Source of the DNA: an uncultured Eubacteriales bacterium
GTDB lineage: Bacteria; Bacillota; Clostridia; Oscillospirales; Oscillospiraceae
Assembly: GCA_900549545.1 (NCBI GenBank)
Contig: URPA01000017.1
Location: 1 to 30,580 of the forward strand
DNA length: 30,580 bases
Direction of reading: 5' to 3'
The first letter of the stretch is position 1; each line of letters starts with the position of its first letter. Below are positions 1-6,569 of the stretch, piece after piece. The position numbers were made by a program, and so were the translations under genes. The notes below the pieces were generated by a model. It did no database searches, was not told the DNA's origin, and saw nothing but the letters and a program-made list of their open reading frames with translations.

Positions 1-10
1 GCAGCAAGAC

Positions 11-34
11 AGCTCCCCCGTAGGGGGCGCCAAG
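11..34. repeat. Intergenic palindromic repeat fragment at window edge
   Basis: The stretch AGCTCCCCCGTAGGGGG followed by GCGCC has the same C-run/G-run palindrome seen in other spacers of this window (near 5.9, 8.3, 23.7 and 24.7 kb). It is probably a truncated copy of that repeat family. No gene could be supported in the first 200 bases. Confidence 0.4.
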
Positions 35-106
35 ATGCTGCGGTGCAGAGTTTTATAACCTCCAGTTCGCCGGGGAGATTATGAACGTAATTCTACATGG
101 AGAAGC

Positions 107-150
107 ACCTGCCGAAAAGAAATCATAATTTCTTTTCGGCAGGTACTTTT
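107..150 (+). terminator. Strong intrinsic terminator for a gene left of the window
   Basis: A perfect 16-bp stem (107-122 with 129-144, loop TCATAA) is followed on the + strand by ACTTTTTAC. The T-tract lies on the + side only, so it ends a rightward transcript coming from outside the window, not the leftward GNAT gene. Confidence 0.8.
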
Positions 151-211
151 TACTTATTTATATTGCTGTGGGGTCAACCGGTGCTTTTTCAGAAACCGGG
201 CGCGCAACTGC

Positions 212-640
212 TCAGCTTTGCGCACTCCAGCCCATGGTACACTCCGCCTCTCCTGTGGCTTCATCCGTCTGCTCCGCCGATACTGAAAAGCCCTCGCGGA
301 GATAGAACGAAACGGCGCGCTCGTTTCTTTTATATACGCTCAAAGACAGAGCGTCATGCGTCTGCTTCACGTGGTCCAAAAGCTGCTTGCCGATGCCACG
401 GGAGCGGCAGCTTTTATCCACGAAAAGCCCCGCGATATAGTCTCCGGCGAGGCCGATAAAGCCCTGTATGCCAGTTTCAAGCTCATACACCCAGACTTCC
501 GCCTGCGCAATCTGTGAGCGCACCGGATCAAAGTTTGACTGCCAATACTCCGCAGGAATAAAGGCGTGCGCGTCAAGGTTTGCGCTGAGCCAAATCCGCA
601 TAACCGGTTCAATATCCGCTTTTTGAAATTTACGAATCAT
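212..640 (-). CDS. GNAT family N-acetyltransferase (YiaC-like)
   Basis: Predicted cytoplasmic acetyl-CoA-dependent N-acetyltransferase of 142 residues. The acetyl-CoA loop is visible as RSRGIGKQLL (about residues 79-88), preceded by the beta-strand YIAGLFVD and followed by LSLSVYKRNERAVSFYLREGF, the usual GNAT tail. Residues WLSANLDAHAFIPAEYW near the N-terminus resemble E. coli YiaC, a lysine or protein acetyltransferase family, so protein or small-molecule acetylation is plausible; the substrate is unknown. I chose the ATG at 640 because GGAGG lies 8 bases upstream. A Met two codons earlier would be only 2 bases from that site. It lies downstream of nifU on the same strand but is separated by a strong hairpin, so it may be only partly co-transcribed with the isc genes. 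Confidence 0.85.
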   Translation of the reverse strand: MIRKFQKADIEPVMRIWLSANLDAHAFIPAEYWQSNFDPVRSQIAQAEVWVYELETGIQGFIGLAGDYIAGLFVDKSCRSRGIGKQLLDHVKQTHDALSLSVYKRNERAVSFYLREGFSVSAEQTDEATGEAECTMGWSAQS

Positions 641-671
641 GCTCATTTCCTCCAATACACGGCATTTATAG

Positions 672-704
672 CAAGAGGCATCAAGATAATCTTGATGCCT
701 CTTG
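672..704. other. Perfect 16-bp hairpin between nifU and the GNAT gene
   Basis: Arms 672-687 and 689-704 are perfectly complementary around a single-base centre. Neither side carries a clear T-tract, so it is a poor canonical terminator. It may be a transcript-processing or 3'-end stabilising structure after nifU. Confidence 0.6.
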
Positions 705-726
705 ACTATACACACGCTGAAAACTA

Positions 727-1155
727 TCAGTCCTGGCAGTGCTCGCAGTCGTGGATCTGGAACTCGTCAGCGTTATAGGCAATGCCGTTCTTGTCGTAAT
801 AATCCTTGACGGCGGCGCGGACGGCCTCCTCGGCGAGGACGGAGCAGTGGATCTTGTGGGCGGGCAGACCGTCCAGAGCCTCAACAACAGCCTGATTGGA
901 GAGCTTGAGCGCCTCCTCAATGGGCTTGCCCTTTATAAGCTCGGTCGCCATGGAGCTGGTGGCGATGGCGCTGCCGCAGCCGAAGGTGTTGAACTTGCAG
1001 TCGGTAATGACGCCGTCGTCCACCTTTATATACATACGCATAATGTCGCCGCACTTGGCGTTGCCGACCTCGCCGATACCGTCAGCGTCCTCAAGCTTGC
1101 CGACGTTGCGGGGATTCTGAAAATGATCCATAACCTTATCACTATAAAGTGCCAT
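727..1155 (-). CDS. nifU: NifU/IscU-like Fe-S cluster scaffold protein
   Basis: Scaffold on which the cysteine desulfurase assembles [2Fe-2S] or [4Fe-4S] clusters before delivery to apo-proteins. The 142-residue protein has the three conserved scaffold cysteines: C35 in NAKCGD (with D37), C60 in FGCGSA and C104 in IHCSVLA. An LPAHK segment before C104 sits where IscU has the LPPVK chaperone motif; no HscA/HscB gene is in view. The C-terminus ends CEHCQD, an additional CxxC typical of the short clostridial NifU proteins. An AGGAGG site precedes the ATG. It is the distal gene of the iscR-iscS-nifU leftward cluster, 38 bases after iscS. Family assignment is firm; nifU versus iscU naming is a convention here. 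Confidence 0.95.
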   Translation of the reverse strand: MALYSDKVMDHFQNPRNVGKLEDADGIGEVGNAKCGDIMRMYIKVDDGVITDCKFNTFGCGSAIATSSMATELIKGKPIEEALKLSNQAVVEALDGLPAHKIHCSVLAEEAVRAAVKDYYDKNGIAYNADEFQIHDCEHCQD

Positions 1156-1193
1156 AATAATTTCCTCCTGTTATATATTTGAGATTGAATTTA

Positions 1194-2381
1194 TCAGATG
1201 AGGTGGGGGCGCTGGCCTTTTTCCAGCTCGTCCCACACGGGGGACATGTTGCGAAGGTACTCAACCACCTTGGGGACAACGTCAATAATGTGGTCGATCT
1301 GTTCCATGGTGTTATACTCGCCGATGGAGAGGCGCAGGGAGCCGTGGGCAACCTCATGGGGCAGGCCGAGGCTCAGCAGCACATGGCTGGGGTCGAGCGA
1401 GCCGGAGGTGCAGGCGCTGCCGGAAGAGGCGCAGATGCCGTTTGCGTCGAGCATGAGCAGCAGGGATTCGCCCTCGATGCCCTCAAAGCACATATTCACA
1501 GTGCCGGGGACATGATGCTCGAGGCTGCCGTTAATCTTGCTGTGGGGAATCTTGCTCAGCTCGGCAAAGAGCTTGTCGCGCATGGGGATGATCTTGGCGG
1601 TGTTGGCCTCCATATTATCGCAGGACTCCTTGAGCGCCGCGGCGAGAGCAACAATCCCGGCGACGTTCTCGGTACCGGCACGGCGGCCGCGCTCCTGCGC
1701 GCCGCCCTCGATAAGATTGAAGAGGGGAATGTTCTTCTTCACGTACAGCACGCCCACGCCCTTGGGAGCGTGGAACTTGTGCCCGGACATGGAGAGCATA
1801 TCAATATTCATCGTGCCGACGTTGATGGGCATATGGCCGGCGGCCTGAACGGCGTCGGTGTGGAAGGGGATGCCCTTCTCGCGGCAGAGAGCGCCGATCT
1901 CGGTGATGGGCTGGACGGTGCCAATCTCGTTATTGGCAAACATGATGGTGACAAGGCAGGTGTCCTCCCGGATGGCGGCGGCGACATCCTCAAGGCGGAC
2001 AACACCGTCCGCATGGACGTCAAGCAGCGTGACCTCATAGCCCTCTTTCTCGAGCTTCTTGAGAGTGTGCAGCACGGCGTGGTGCTCAAACTTGGTGGAG
2101 ATAAGGTGCTTCTTGCCCTTGCGCGCGCCGACCTTCGCAGCGGAGAGAATAGCCTGATTGTCGGCCTCGCTGCCGCCGGAGGTGAAGTAAATCTCCTTGG
2201 GCTCCGCGCCAATGCAGTCGGCAACAGTCTTGCGGGCGGCGGCCAGAGCCTCGGTCGCGTGCTGGGCAAAGCCGTAGAGACTGGAGGGGTTGCCGTACTC
2301 GGTGGTGAGGTAGGGGAGCATGGCGTCCAGCGCGGTCTTGCTGACGCTGGTGGTCGCCGCGTTATCTGCGTAAACAAACAT
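1194..2381 (-). CDS. iscS: Cysteine desulfurase (IscS/NifS)
   Basis: PLP-dependent enzyme converting L-cysteine to L-alanine and an enzyme persulfide, the sulfur source for Fe-S clusters and probably tRNA thiolation. The 395-residue protein has the PLP-binding lysine K202 in SGHKFHAPKG, the His pair H100/H101 in KFEHHAV, the RRAGTENV segment, and the catalytic cysteine C324 in SSGSACTSGSLDPSHVL. The loop around C324 is of group I (IscS/NifS) length. The gene is complete, with a consensus promoter about 60 bases upstream (TTGACA/TATAAT), so it can be expressed independently of iscR. nifU follows directly, making the desulfurase-scaffold pair. NifS versus IscS cannot be separated by sequence alone, but the Rrf2 regulator next door favours housekeeping Isc. 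Confidence 0.95.
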   Translation of the reverse strand: MFVYADNAATTSVSKTALDAMLPYLTTEYGNPSSLYGFAQHATEALAAARKTVADCIGAEPKEIYFTSGGSEADNQAILSAAKVGARKGKKHLISTKFEHHAVLHTLKKLEKEGYEVTLLDVHADGVVRLEDVAAAIREDTCLVTIMFANNEIGTVQPITEIGALCREKGIPFHTDAVQAAGHMPINVGTMNIDMLSMSGHKFHAPKGVGVLYVKKNIPLFNLIEGGAQERGRRAGTENVAGIVALAAALKESCDNMEANTAKIIPMRDKLFAELSKIPHSKINGSLEHHVPGTVNMCFEGIEGESLLLMLDANGICASSGSACTSGSLDPSHVLLSLGLPHEVAHGSLRLSIGEYNTMEQIDHIIDVVPKVVEYLRNMSPVWDELEKGQRPHLI

Positions 2382-2423
2382 CGTAATTTAGTCCTTTCGT
2401 GTGAATTATATAGTACAAAATTT

Positions 2424-2447
2424 ATTTCCTATTATTTCAATGGGAAT
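2424..2447. promoter_or_regulatory. Candidate IscR operator at the iscS promoter
   Basis: An imperfect palindrome with outer half-sites ATTCC and GGAAT overlaps the downstream edge of the iscS -10 box. The same ATTCCTA-type half-site occurs in the inverted repeat upstream of iscR. Binding here would block initiation. Assignment to IscR is inference. Confidence 0.4.
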
Positions 2448-2473
2448 TATAGCACAGGGAAGAAATTTGTCAA
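2446..2473 (-). promoter_or_regulatory. Promoter of iscS-nifU
   Basis: On the minus strand a perfect TTGACA (2468-2473) and a perfect TATAAT (2446-2451) are 16 bases apart, with an extended TGC before the -10 box. It lies between iscR and iscS, giving iscS-nifU its own strong sigma-A-type promoter. Confidence 0.8.
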
Positions 2474-2502
2474 GTGCTCAATGTGCAGGCCTTGCCTTTG
2501 AA

Positions 2503-2922
2503 TTAAGTTTTCCATTTTTCGCCTGTGAGCAGGTCGTTGAGCGTCACGGTGTCAAGGTAGGCGTTGGTAATGTCATCCAGCTCCTTCCACATGGGGATGG
2601 TCATGCAGGCACCGGCGTGCTCACAGCTGATGCTGCCCGCCTTTATGCAGGCGACGGGAGCAAGATTATCCTCAATGCAGCGCAGGATATCGCCCACGGA
2701 ATATTCCTCCGGGCCGCGGCTGAGCTTATAGCCGCCCTCCTTGCCGCGTGTGCTCTCAACGAGCTCCGCTTTTTTCAGGCTGCTGACTATCATCTCGAGA
2801 TATTTCATCGAATAACCCTGCCTGTCGGCAATGGTTTTCAGGGAGATGAAGCCATCCTCCCGGTGCTGGGCCAAATCAAGCATCACTTGCAGAGCGTAGC
2901 GCCCCTTGCTGGTAACATTCAT
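2503..2922 (-). CDS. iscR: Rrf2 family transcriptional regulator, IscR-like
   Basis: Winged-helix regulator of Fe-S cluster biogenesis, 139 residues. The N-terminal HTH is visible in ISLKTIADRQGYSMKYLEMIVSSLKKAELVESTRGKEGGYKL, the standard Rrf2 DNA-reading segment. Three cysteines lie in the cluster-binding region (in VACIKAGSISCEHAGACMT, C-x7-C-x5-C), close to the C-x5-C-x5-C of E. coli IscR, so cluster sensing is plausible and the CymR type (which lacks these) is less likely. The ATG at 2922 is preferred over an in-frame TTG one codon upstream, because AAGGA lies 10 bases before it. It is the first gene of the iscR-iscS-nifU set and is divergent from the ABC importer. Autoregulation through the nearby inverted repeats is inferred. 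Confidence 0.92.
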   Translation of the reverse strand: MNVTSKGRYALQVMLDLAQHREDGFISLKTIADRQGYSMKYLEMIVSSLKKAELVESTRGKEGGYKLSRGPEEYSVGDILRCIEDNLAPVACIKAGSISCEHAGACMTIPMWKELDDITNAYLDTVTLNDLLTGEKWKT

Positions 2923-2948
2923 CAAATCACCGTCCTTTTTTGCAGCGC

Positions 2949-2991
2949 TAATTCCTACATGCTCAATCTACCATAAAATCAGTAGGAATTA
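2949..2991. promoter_or_regulatory. Inverted repeat upstream of iscR (candidate operator)
   Basis: Perfect 10-bp arms TAATTCCTAC (2949-2958) and GTAGGAATTA (2982-2991) are separated by 23 bases. A nested CTACC/GTAGG pairing shares the right arm. Its position 27 bases before the iscR start and its shared half-site with the iscS promoter suggest an Rrf2 operator. Confidence 0.5.
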
Positions 2992-3030
2992 AAGAGGCAT
3001 ATGCAAAAAAGGTCTGCATTTGCTGTGCAA

Positions 3031-3088
3031 AATTTGCACCGCCAAGGTGCAAATTAGGGCTTGCTTTATTTCGCTAATGTGTTATTAT
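3031..3088 (+). promoter_or_regulatory. Promoter and upstream palindrome of the ABC importer
   Basis: A perfect 10-bp palindrome AATTTGCACC/GGTGCAAATT (3031-3040, 3046-3055) ends five bases before a -35 TTGCTT (3061-3066), with -10 TATTAT (3083-3088) at 16-base spacing. The palindrome may be an activator or repressor site, or a short hairpin. Confidence 0.55.
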
Positions 3089-3126
3089 AACAGCGTGATA
3101 AACAATTCCGAATGGAGGACACAAAA

Positions 3127-3975
3127 ATGAAAAAGATAATTGCAATGCTTCTTGCGTTAGTTATGGTGTTCGCGCTGTGCGCCTGCGGCGGCAGCCCTGC
3201 CCCCAGCGCCGCCCCTTCCGACGAGCCTTCGGCTCAGCCCGAAGCTCCCGCCGATGAGCCCGCCGCCGAGAGCGACCTCGCCTATGTTCAGTCTCAGGGC
3301 AAGCTGATAGTCGGCATCACCGATTTTGCCCCCATGGACTACAAGGATGACAGCGGCGAGTGGATCGGCTTTGACGCTGACATGGCGAAGGCCTTTGCCG
3401 AGTCCATCGGCGTGGAGGCTGAGTTTATCGAGATCGCCTGGGATAACAAGATCATGGAGCTTGAGGCCAAGGCCATTGACGCCGTGTGGAACGGCATGAC
3501 CCTCACCCCCGAGGTCACCAATTCCATGGCCTGCACCAGCGCCTACTGCAATAACGCTCAGGTCGTTGTCGTCAATGCCGATGTTGCCGACCAGTATCAG
3601 GATATTGAGAGCCTCGCGGGTCTGAGCTTCGCGGTTGAGGCCGGTTCTGCCGGTGAAGCCGCCGCGACAGAGAACGGGCTTGATTTCATCGCCGTTGAGA
3701 GCCAGGCCGCCGCGCTCATGGAGGTCGCAGCCGGCACTTCCGACGCCTGCATCATCGACCTGCTGATGGCGGGCGCTATGATTGGCGAGGGCACCAGCTA
3801 TCCCGACATGGCCTACACCGTTGAGCTTACCAGCGAGGAATACGGCGCGGGCTTCCGCCAGGGCAGCGACCTTGCCGCGGCTCTGGATGCGTTCTTCGAC
3901 GCGGCCTATGCTGATGGCAGCATGATGGAGATCGCAAACCAGTACGGTGTGCAGGAGTCCATCATCGCCCGGTAA
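3127..3975 (+). CDS. Polar amino-acid ABC transporter substrate-binding lipoprotein
   Basis: Extracellular solute-binding protein of the SBP_bac_3 family, 282 residues, lipid-anchored outside the membrane. The signal peptide MKKIIAMLLALVMVFAL ends in the lipobox LCAC with acylated C20. A low-complexity Pro/Ala/Ser/Glu linker (to about residue 50) precedes the two-lobed domain beginning KLIVGITDFAPMDYKD. The segment WNGMTLTPEVTNSMACTSAY aligns with the usual GMTITPERxxxVDFSxPY, but the Arg that grips the ligand alpha-carboxylate is Val here, so the ligand may not be a simple alpha-amino acid. Start chosen at 3127 (GGAGG 8 bases upstream), not the in-frame ATG at 3112. It heads an operon with permease and ATPase; the substrate is unknown. 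Confidence 0.92.
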   Translation: MKKIIAMLLALVMVFALCACGGSPAPSAAPSDEPSAQPEAPADEPAAESDLAYVQSQGKLIVGITDFAPMDYKDDSGEWIGFDADMAKAFAESIGVEAEFIEIAWDNKIMELEAKAIDAVWNGMTLTPEVTNSMACTSAYCNNAQVVVVNADVADQYQDIESLAGLSFAVEAGSAGEAAATENGLDFIAVESQAAALMEVAAGTSDACIIDLLMAGAMIGEGTSYPDMAYTVELTSEEYGAGFRQGSDLAAALDAFFDAAYADGSMMEIANQYGVQESIIAR

Positions 3976-4004
3976 AAAGCCCGGATTCACAAAGTAAATA
4001 TTCT

Positions 4005-4032
4005 GCCTCCGGCGGATTTCTCCGCCGGAGGC
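4005..4032 (+). other. Intercistronic hairpin after the binding-protein gene
   Basis: A 12-bp GC-rich stem (4005-4016 with 4021-4032, loop TTTC) has no T-tract after it. Such structures often protect the 3' end of the abundant binding-protein message and reduce downstream permease/ATPase expression. Confidence 0.65.
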
Positions 4033-4078
4033 GTCCCGCTGTATAAAAGCGGTAATACTTAATTTGCGAGGTCTGTCC

Positions 4079-4738
4079 ATGTTTCAAACCGTTATCGCTT
4101 CACTCAATCAGGGCTTTGTAAAGTCCCTTGAAATATTCGCCCTTACGCTGCTGGGCGCGGTGCCGCTGGGATTTCTGATAGCCTTTGGCAGCATGAGCCG
4201 GGCAAGGGTCCTCCGTTACCCAATCCGCGGGCTTATCTGGGTCATCCGCGGAACGCCCCTTATGCTCCAGCTTCTTATTATATATTATGGCCCCGGTATG
4301 CTGCTGGGCAGCAACTGGTGGGGCAGCGGCAGCGCCGGGCGCTTTACGGCGGCCATGGTGGCCTTCATCCTCAACTACGCCTGCTATTTTTCGGAGATTT
4401 TCCGCAGCGGCATTGAGGGTGTGCCAAAGGGGCAGCGCGAGGCCGGGCAGGTGCTTGGCATGACCAACACGCAGATCTTCTTCAAGGTCACGCTTTTGCA
4501 GGTGATAAAGCGTATCGTCCCGCCAATGGCAAATGAGACGATAACGCTCGTGAAGGACACCTCCCTTGTGCGCGTTATCGCCGTGTACGAGCTTATGTGG
4601 GACGGGCAGGCGTTTATAAAGTCCGCCGGCATGATCTGGCCGCTGTTCTTTACAGGTGTGTACTATCTGCTCTTCAACGGAATTTTGACGCTGCTCTTCG
4701 GCTGGATAGAGAAGAAGCTTGACTATTTCAAGGTGTAA
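4079..4738 (+). CDS. Amino-acid ABC transporter permease (HisM/GlnP type)
   Basis: Inner-membrane channel subunit, 219 residues, probably a homodimer. It has about five hydrophobic segments: SLEIFALTLLGAVPLGFLIAF, the region after TPLMLQLLIIYYG, AAMVAFILNYACYF, the stretch around LVRVIAVYELMW, and MIWPLFFTGVYYLLFNGILTLLF. The cytoplasmic EAA loop that docks on the ATPase is visible as GQREAGQVLGMTNTQIFFKV. RGTPLMLQL is typical of polar amino-acid permeases. ATG at 4079 is preferred, with GAGG 7 bases upstream; an in-frame TTG five codons earlier has no ribosome site. It sits between the binding lipoprotein and the ATPase, 12 bases before the latter. Confidence 0.93.
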   Translation: MFQTVIASLNQGFVKSLEIFALTLLGAVPLGFLIAFGSMSRARVLRYPIRGLIWVIRGTPLMLQLLIIYYGPGMLLGSNWWGSGSAGRFTAAMVAFILNYACYFSEIFRSGIEGVPKGQREAGQVLGMTNTQIFFKVTLLQVIKRIVPPMANETITLVKDTSLVRVIAVYELMWDGQAFIKSAGMIWPLFFTGVYYLLFNGILTLLFGWIEKKLDYFKV

Positions 4739-4750
4739 GGAGGGGAAGAG

Positions 4751-5536
4751 ATGGCTTTGCTGGAGGTTAACAACTTAAGAAAGAGCTTCGGCTCGCTTCA
4801 GGTGCTCAAGGGCATCAGCTTCTCCATGGAAAAAGGGGAGACGCTGTCGATAATCGGCCCGTCCGGCGGCGGCAAGACAACGCTGCTGCGCTGCCTGAAT
4901 TTCCTTGAAATACCCGACGGCGGCACTATATCCGTCTCAGGGGAGCGGCTTTTCGACGCGGCGGACGAAAGAACCCTATCCGAGCGGGAGATACGCCGCA
5001 ACCGCCTGCATTTCGGGCTGGTGTTCCAGAATTTCAATCTGTTTCCTCAGTACACCGCGCTTGAAAATGTGGCCATCGCGCCGAAGCTTCAGGCAAAGGA
5101 GCGGCCGGACTACAAGCAGAACCAGCGGGAGATAAACGCCGCGATTGAGAAAAACGCGCAGGCGCTTTTAGACCGCGTCGGCCTGCGGGAGAAGAGGGAT
5201 TTTTACCCCCATCAGCTCTCCGGCGGGCAGCAGCAGCGCGTGGCCATCGCGCGGGCGCTGGCCCTGACGCCGGAGGTGCTGTTCTTTGACGAACCGACCT
5301 CTGCCCTCGACCCAGAGCTTACCGGAGAGGTGCTGGCGGTGATAAAGCGCCTTGCGAGTGAGGACATGACCATGGTGGTCGTCACGCATGAGATGGGCTT
5401 TGCCGAGGCGGTTTCGGACAAGGTGCTGTTTATTGACGGCGGCCTTATCGCCGAGCAGGGCAGCCCCGAGCAGGTTATGAAAAACCCCATAAATGAGCGC
5501 ACAAGGCAGTTTTTGCGGGGATACGAGAAAAAGTAA
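4751..5536 (+). CDS. Amino-acid ABC transporter ATP-binding protein (GlnQ/HisP type)
   Basis: Cytoplasmic ATPase powering the importer, 261 residues. All motifs are present: Walker A GPSGGGKTT (36-44), Q-loop in FGLVFQNFNLF, signature LSGGQQQRVAIARAL, Walker B VLFFDEPTSALD and H-loop VVVTHEMGF. The length and motif spacing match the polar amino-acid importer family. An extra run of charged residues (LQAKERPDYKQNQREINAAIEKNAQ) lies between the Q-loop and the signature. AAGGAGG precedes the ATG. It is the last gene of the operon, followed by a strong terminator. Confidence 0.95.
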   Translation: MALLEVNNLRKSFGSLQVLKGISFSMEKGETLSIIGPSGGGKTTLLRCLNFLEIPDGGTISVSGERLFDAADERTLSEREIRRNRLHFGLVFQNFNLFPQYTALENVAIAPKLQAKERPDYKQNQREINAAIEKNAQALLDRVGLREKRDFYPHQLSGGQQQRVAIARALALTPEVLFFDEPTSALDPELTGEVLAVIKRLASEDMTMVVVTHEMGFAEAVSDKVLFIDGGLIAEQGSPEQVMKNPINERTRQFLRGYEKK

Positions 5537-5543
5537 AGATGAG

Positions 5544-5576
5544 AACCGGCGGGGATTTTCCCCGCCGGTTGTTTGC
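5544..5576 (+). terminator. Intrinsic terminator of the ABC importer operon
   Basis: A 12-bp stem (5544-5555 with 5559-5570, loop TTT) is followed by GTTTGCG. It begins eight bases after the ATPase stop codon. The T-tract is short, but stem strength and position fit. Confidence 0.75.
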
Positions 5577-5622
5577 GTGAGGCGCAAGTGCTTGGATGCG
5601 TTCAAGAATATCGGGCTCTGAC

Positions 5623-5702
5623 CTCCACTTTTCTTTTGTCCCGTCAAAAGAAAAGTGGAGAGAAAAGAAAACGCGGCTCAAGGGAGAGGTTTCTCCCTTG
5701 AG
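5623..5702. repeat. Double-hairpin intergenic repeat
   Basis: Two perfect hairpins lie in tandem: a 16-bp A/G-rich stem (5623-5638 with 5645-5660, loop TCCCGT) and an 11-bp stem (5677-5687 with 5692-5702). The composition differs from the flanking genes and no coding frame is convincing. It resembles dispersed non-coding repeats of gut Clostridia. The rest of the spacer up to 5880 shows nothing I can support. Confidence 0.6.
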
Positions 5703-5892
5703 AATCTCTCTCCGGTGGTGAAATGTACATATCACTTCTTAGCTCGCCCTTAGTCGTAACTGCTGGTTTACCTCGATTGTTACCTTTAATCAATTCGTTT
5801 CTGCATGCCGCGAATCATCTTTACAAGGCTCGGCTCAGTGGGGATTAGAGGGGTGCAGTTCAAGTGCTTTCTGCTTAACATTTTGCGCCATC

Positions 5893-6035
5893 TCTTGGCG
5901 CCCCCTGAGGGGGAGCTGGCACGGCGCAGCCGTGACTGAAGGGGAGTACGCCTATCTTGCCACAGTGCAAGCCCCCCTATCGTCAATTCGCTTCGCGTCT
6001 TGACACTTCCCCCGGAGGGGGGAGCAAGTGAGGCG
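5893..6035. repeat. Two adjacent REP/MITE-like repeats
   Basis: The first unit (about 5893-5945) reads GGCGCCCCCTGAGGGGGAGC then CTGGC, an inner GCGCAGC palindrome and CTGAAGGGG. The second (about 5968-6035) matches, in reverse orientation, the unit at 23768-23825, sharing GACGATAGGGGGG, an AAGTGTCxAGACGC segment and CCCCTC. These are non-coding palindromic intergenic repeats; six or more related copies lie in this window. Confidence 0.6.
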
Positions 6036-6116
6036 CAGTACAAATCCTACTCCCTTGCACCTATGCCGATATAACTAACAGCGCACCGCAGAGCGATGCG
6101 CTGTTTAATCACTTTC

Positions 6117-6392
6117 TTACTTCGCGACGGCGTCCTTCAGGGCCTTGCCGACCTTGAAAGAGGCAACGCGGGTAGCGGCAATCTGAATCTCCTTGCCGGT
6201 CTTGGGGTCACGGCCGGTGCGGGCGGCGCGCTCCTTGACATCGAAAGCGCCGAAGCCGACGAGCTGAACCTTGTCGCCGTTGACGAGGGTCTCGGTGATA
6301 GCATCAAACACTGCGTTGACAGCCTTCTCGCTGTCCTTCTTGGAAAGCTCTGCCTTGGCGGCAACAGCATTAATGAGTTCTGCCTTATTCAT
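6117..6392 (-). CDS. hup: HU family DNA-binding protein
   Basis: Small histone-like protein, 91 residues, that bends and compacts DNA as a dimer. The sequence begins MNKAELINAVAAKAELSKKDSEKAVNAV and contains the HU signature GFGAFDVKERAARTGRDPKTGKEI followed by the beta-arm IAATRVASFKVGKALKDAV. It matches the usual HU length exactly. The start at 6392 is set by AAGGAG eight bases upstream; an upstream extension has no ribosome site. It is monocistronic, followed on its left by a repeat-rich spacer. Confidence 0.96.
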   Translation of the reverse strand: MNKAELINAVAAKAELSKKDSEKAVNAVFDAITETLVNGDKVQLVGFGAFDVKERAARTGRDPKTGKEIQIAATRVASFKVGKALKDAVAK

Positions 6393-6569
6393 CTTTATTT
6401 CTCCTTTTGATATATAATGCGGCACGGGGCCATTTTTAATGAGTTTTCCCCGAAACGGGCGGAATTACTCATTTTTTTCGCGCGCCGCTGGTCTGCAAGC
6501 GCAACGCGATTAATTTACCACATATCACCGCGTTTATCAAGTATATTTTTGCCAAAATCGGGGCTTTTT

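Noticed and set aside
1179..2501. Long + strand open frame opposite iscS (440 codons)
   Set aside because: It is the antisense shadow of the GC-rich iscS gene; no domain or ribosome site, and its sequence is low-complexity Val/Gly/Leu.
3157..4080. Minus-strand frame of 307 codons opposite the binding-protein gene
   Set aside because: Antisense shadow of a GC-rich gene; no recognisable family or start signal.
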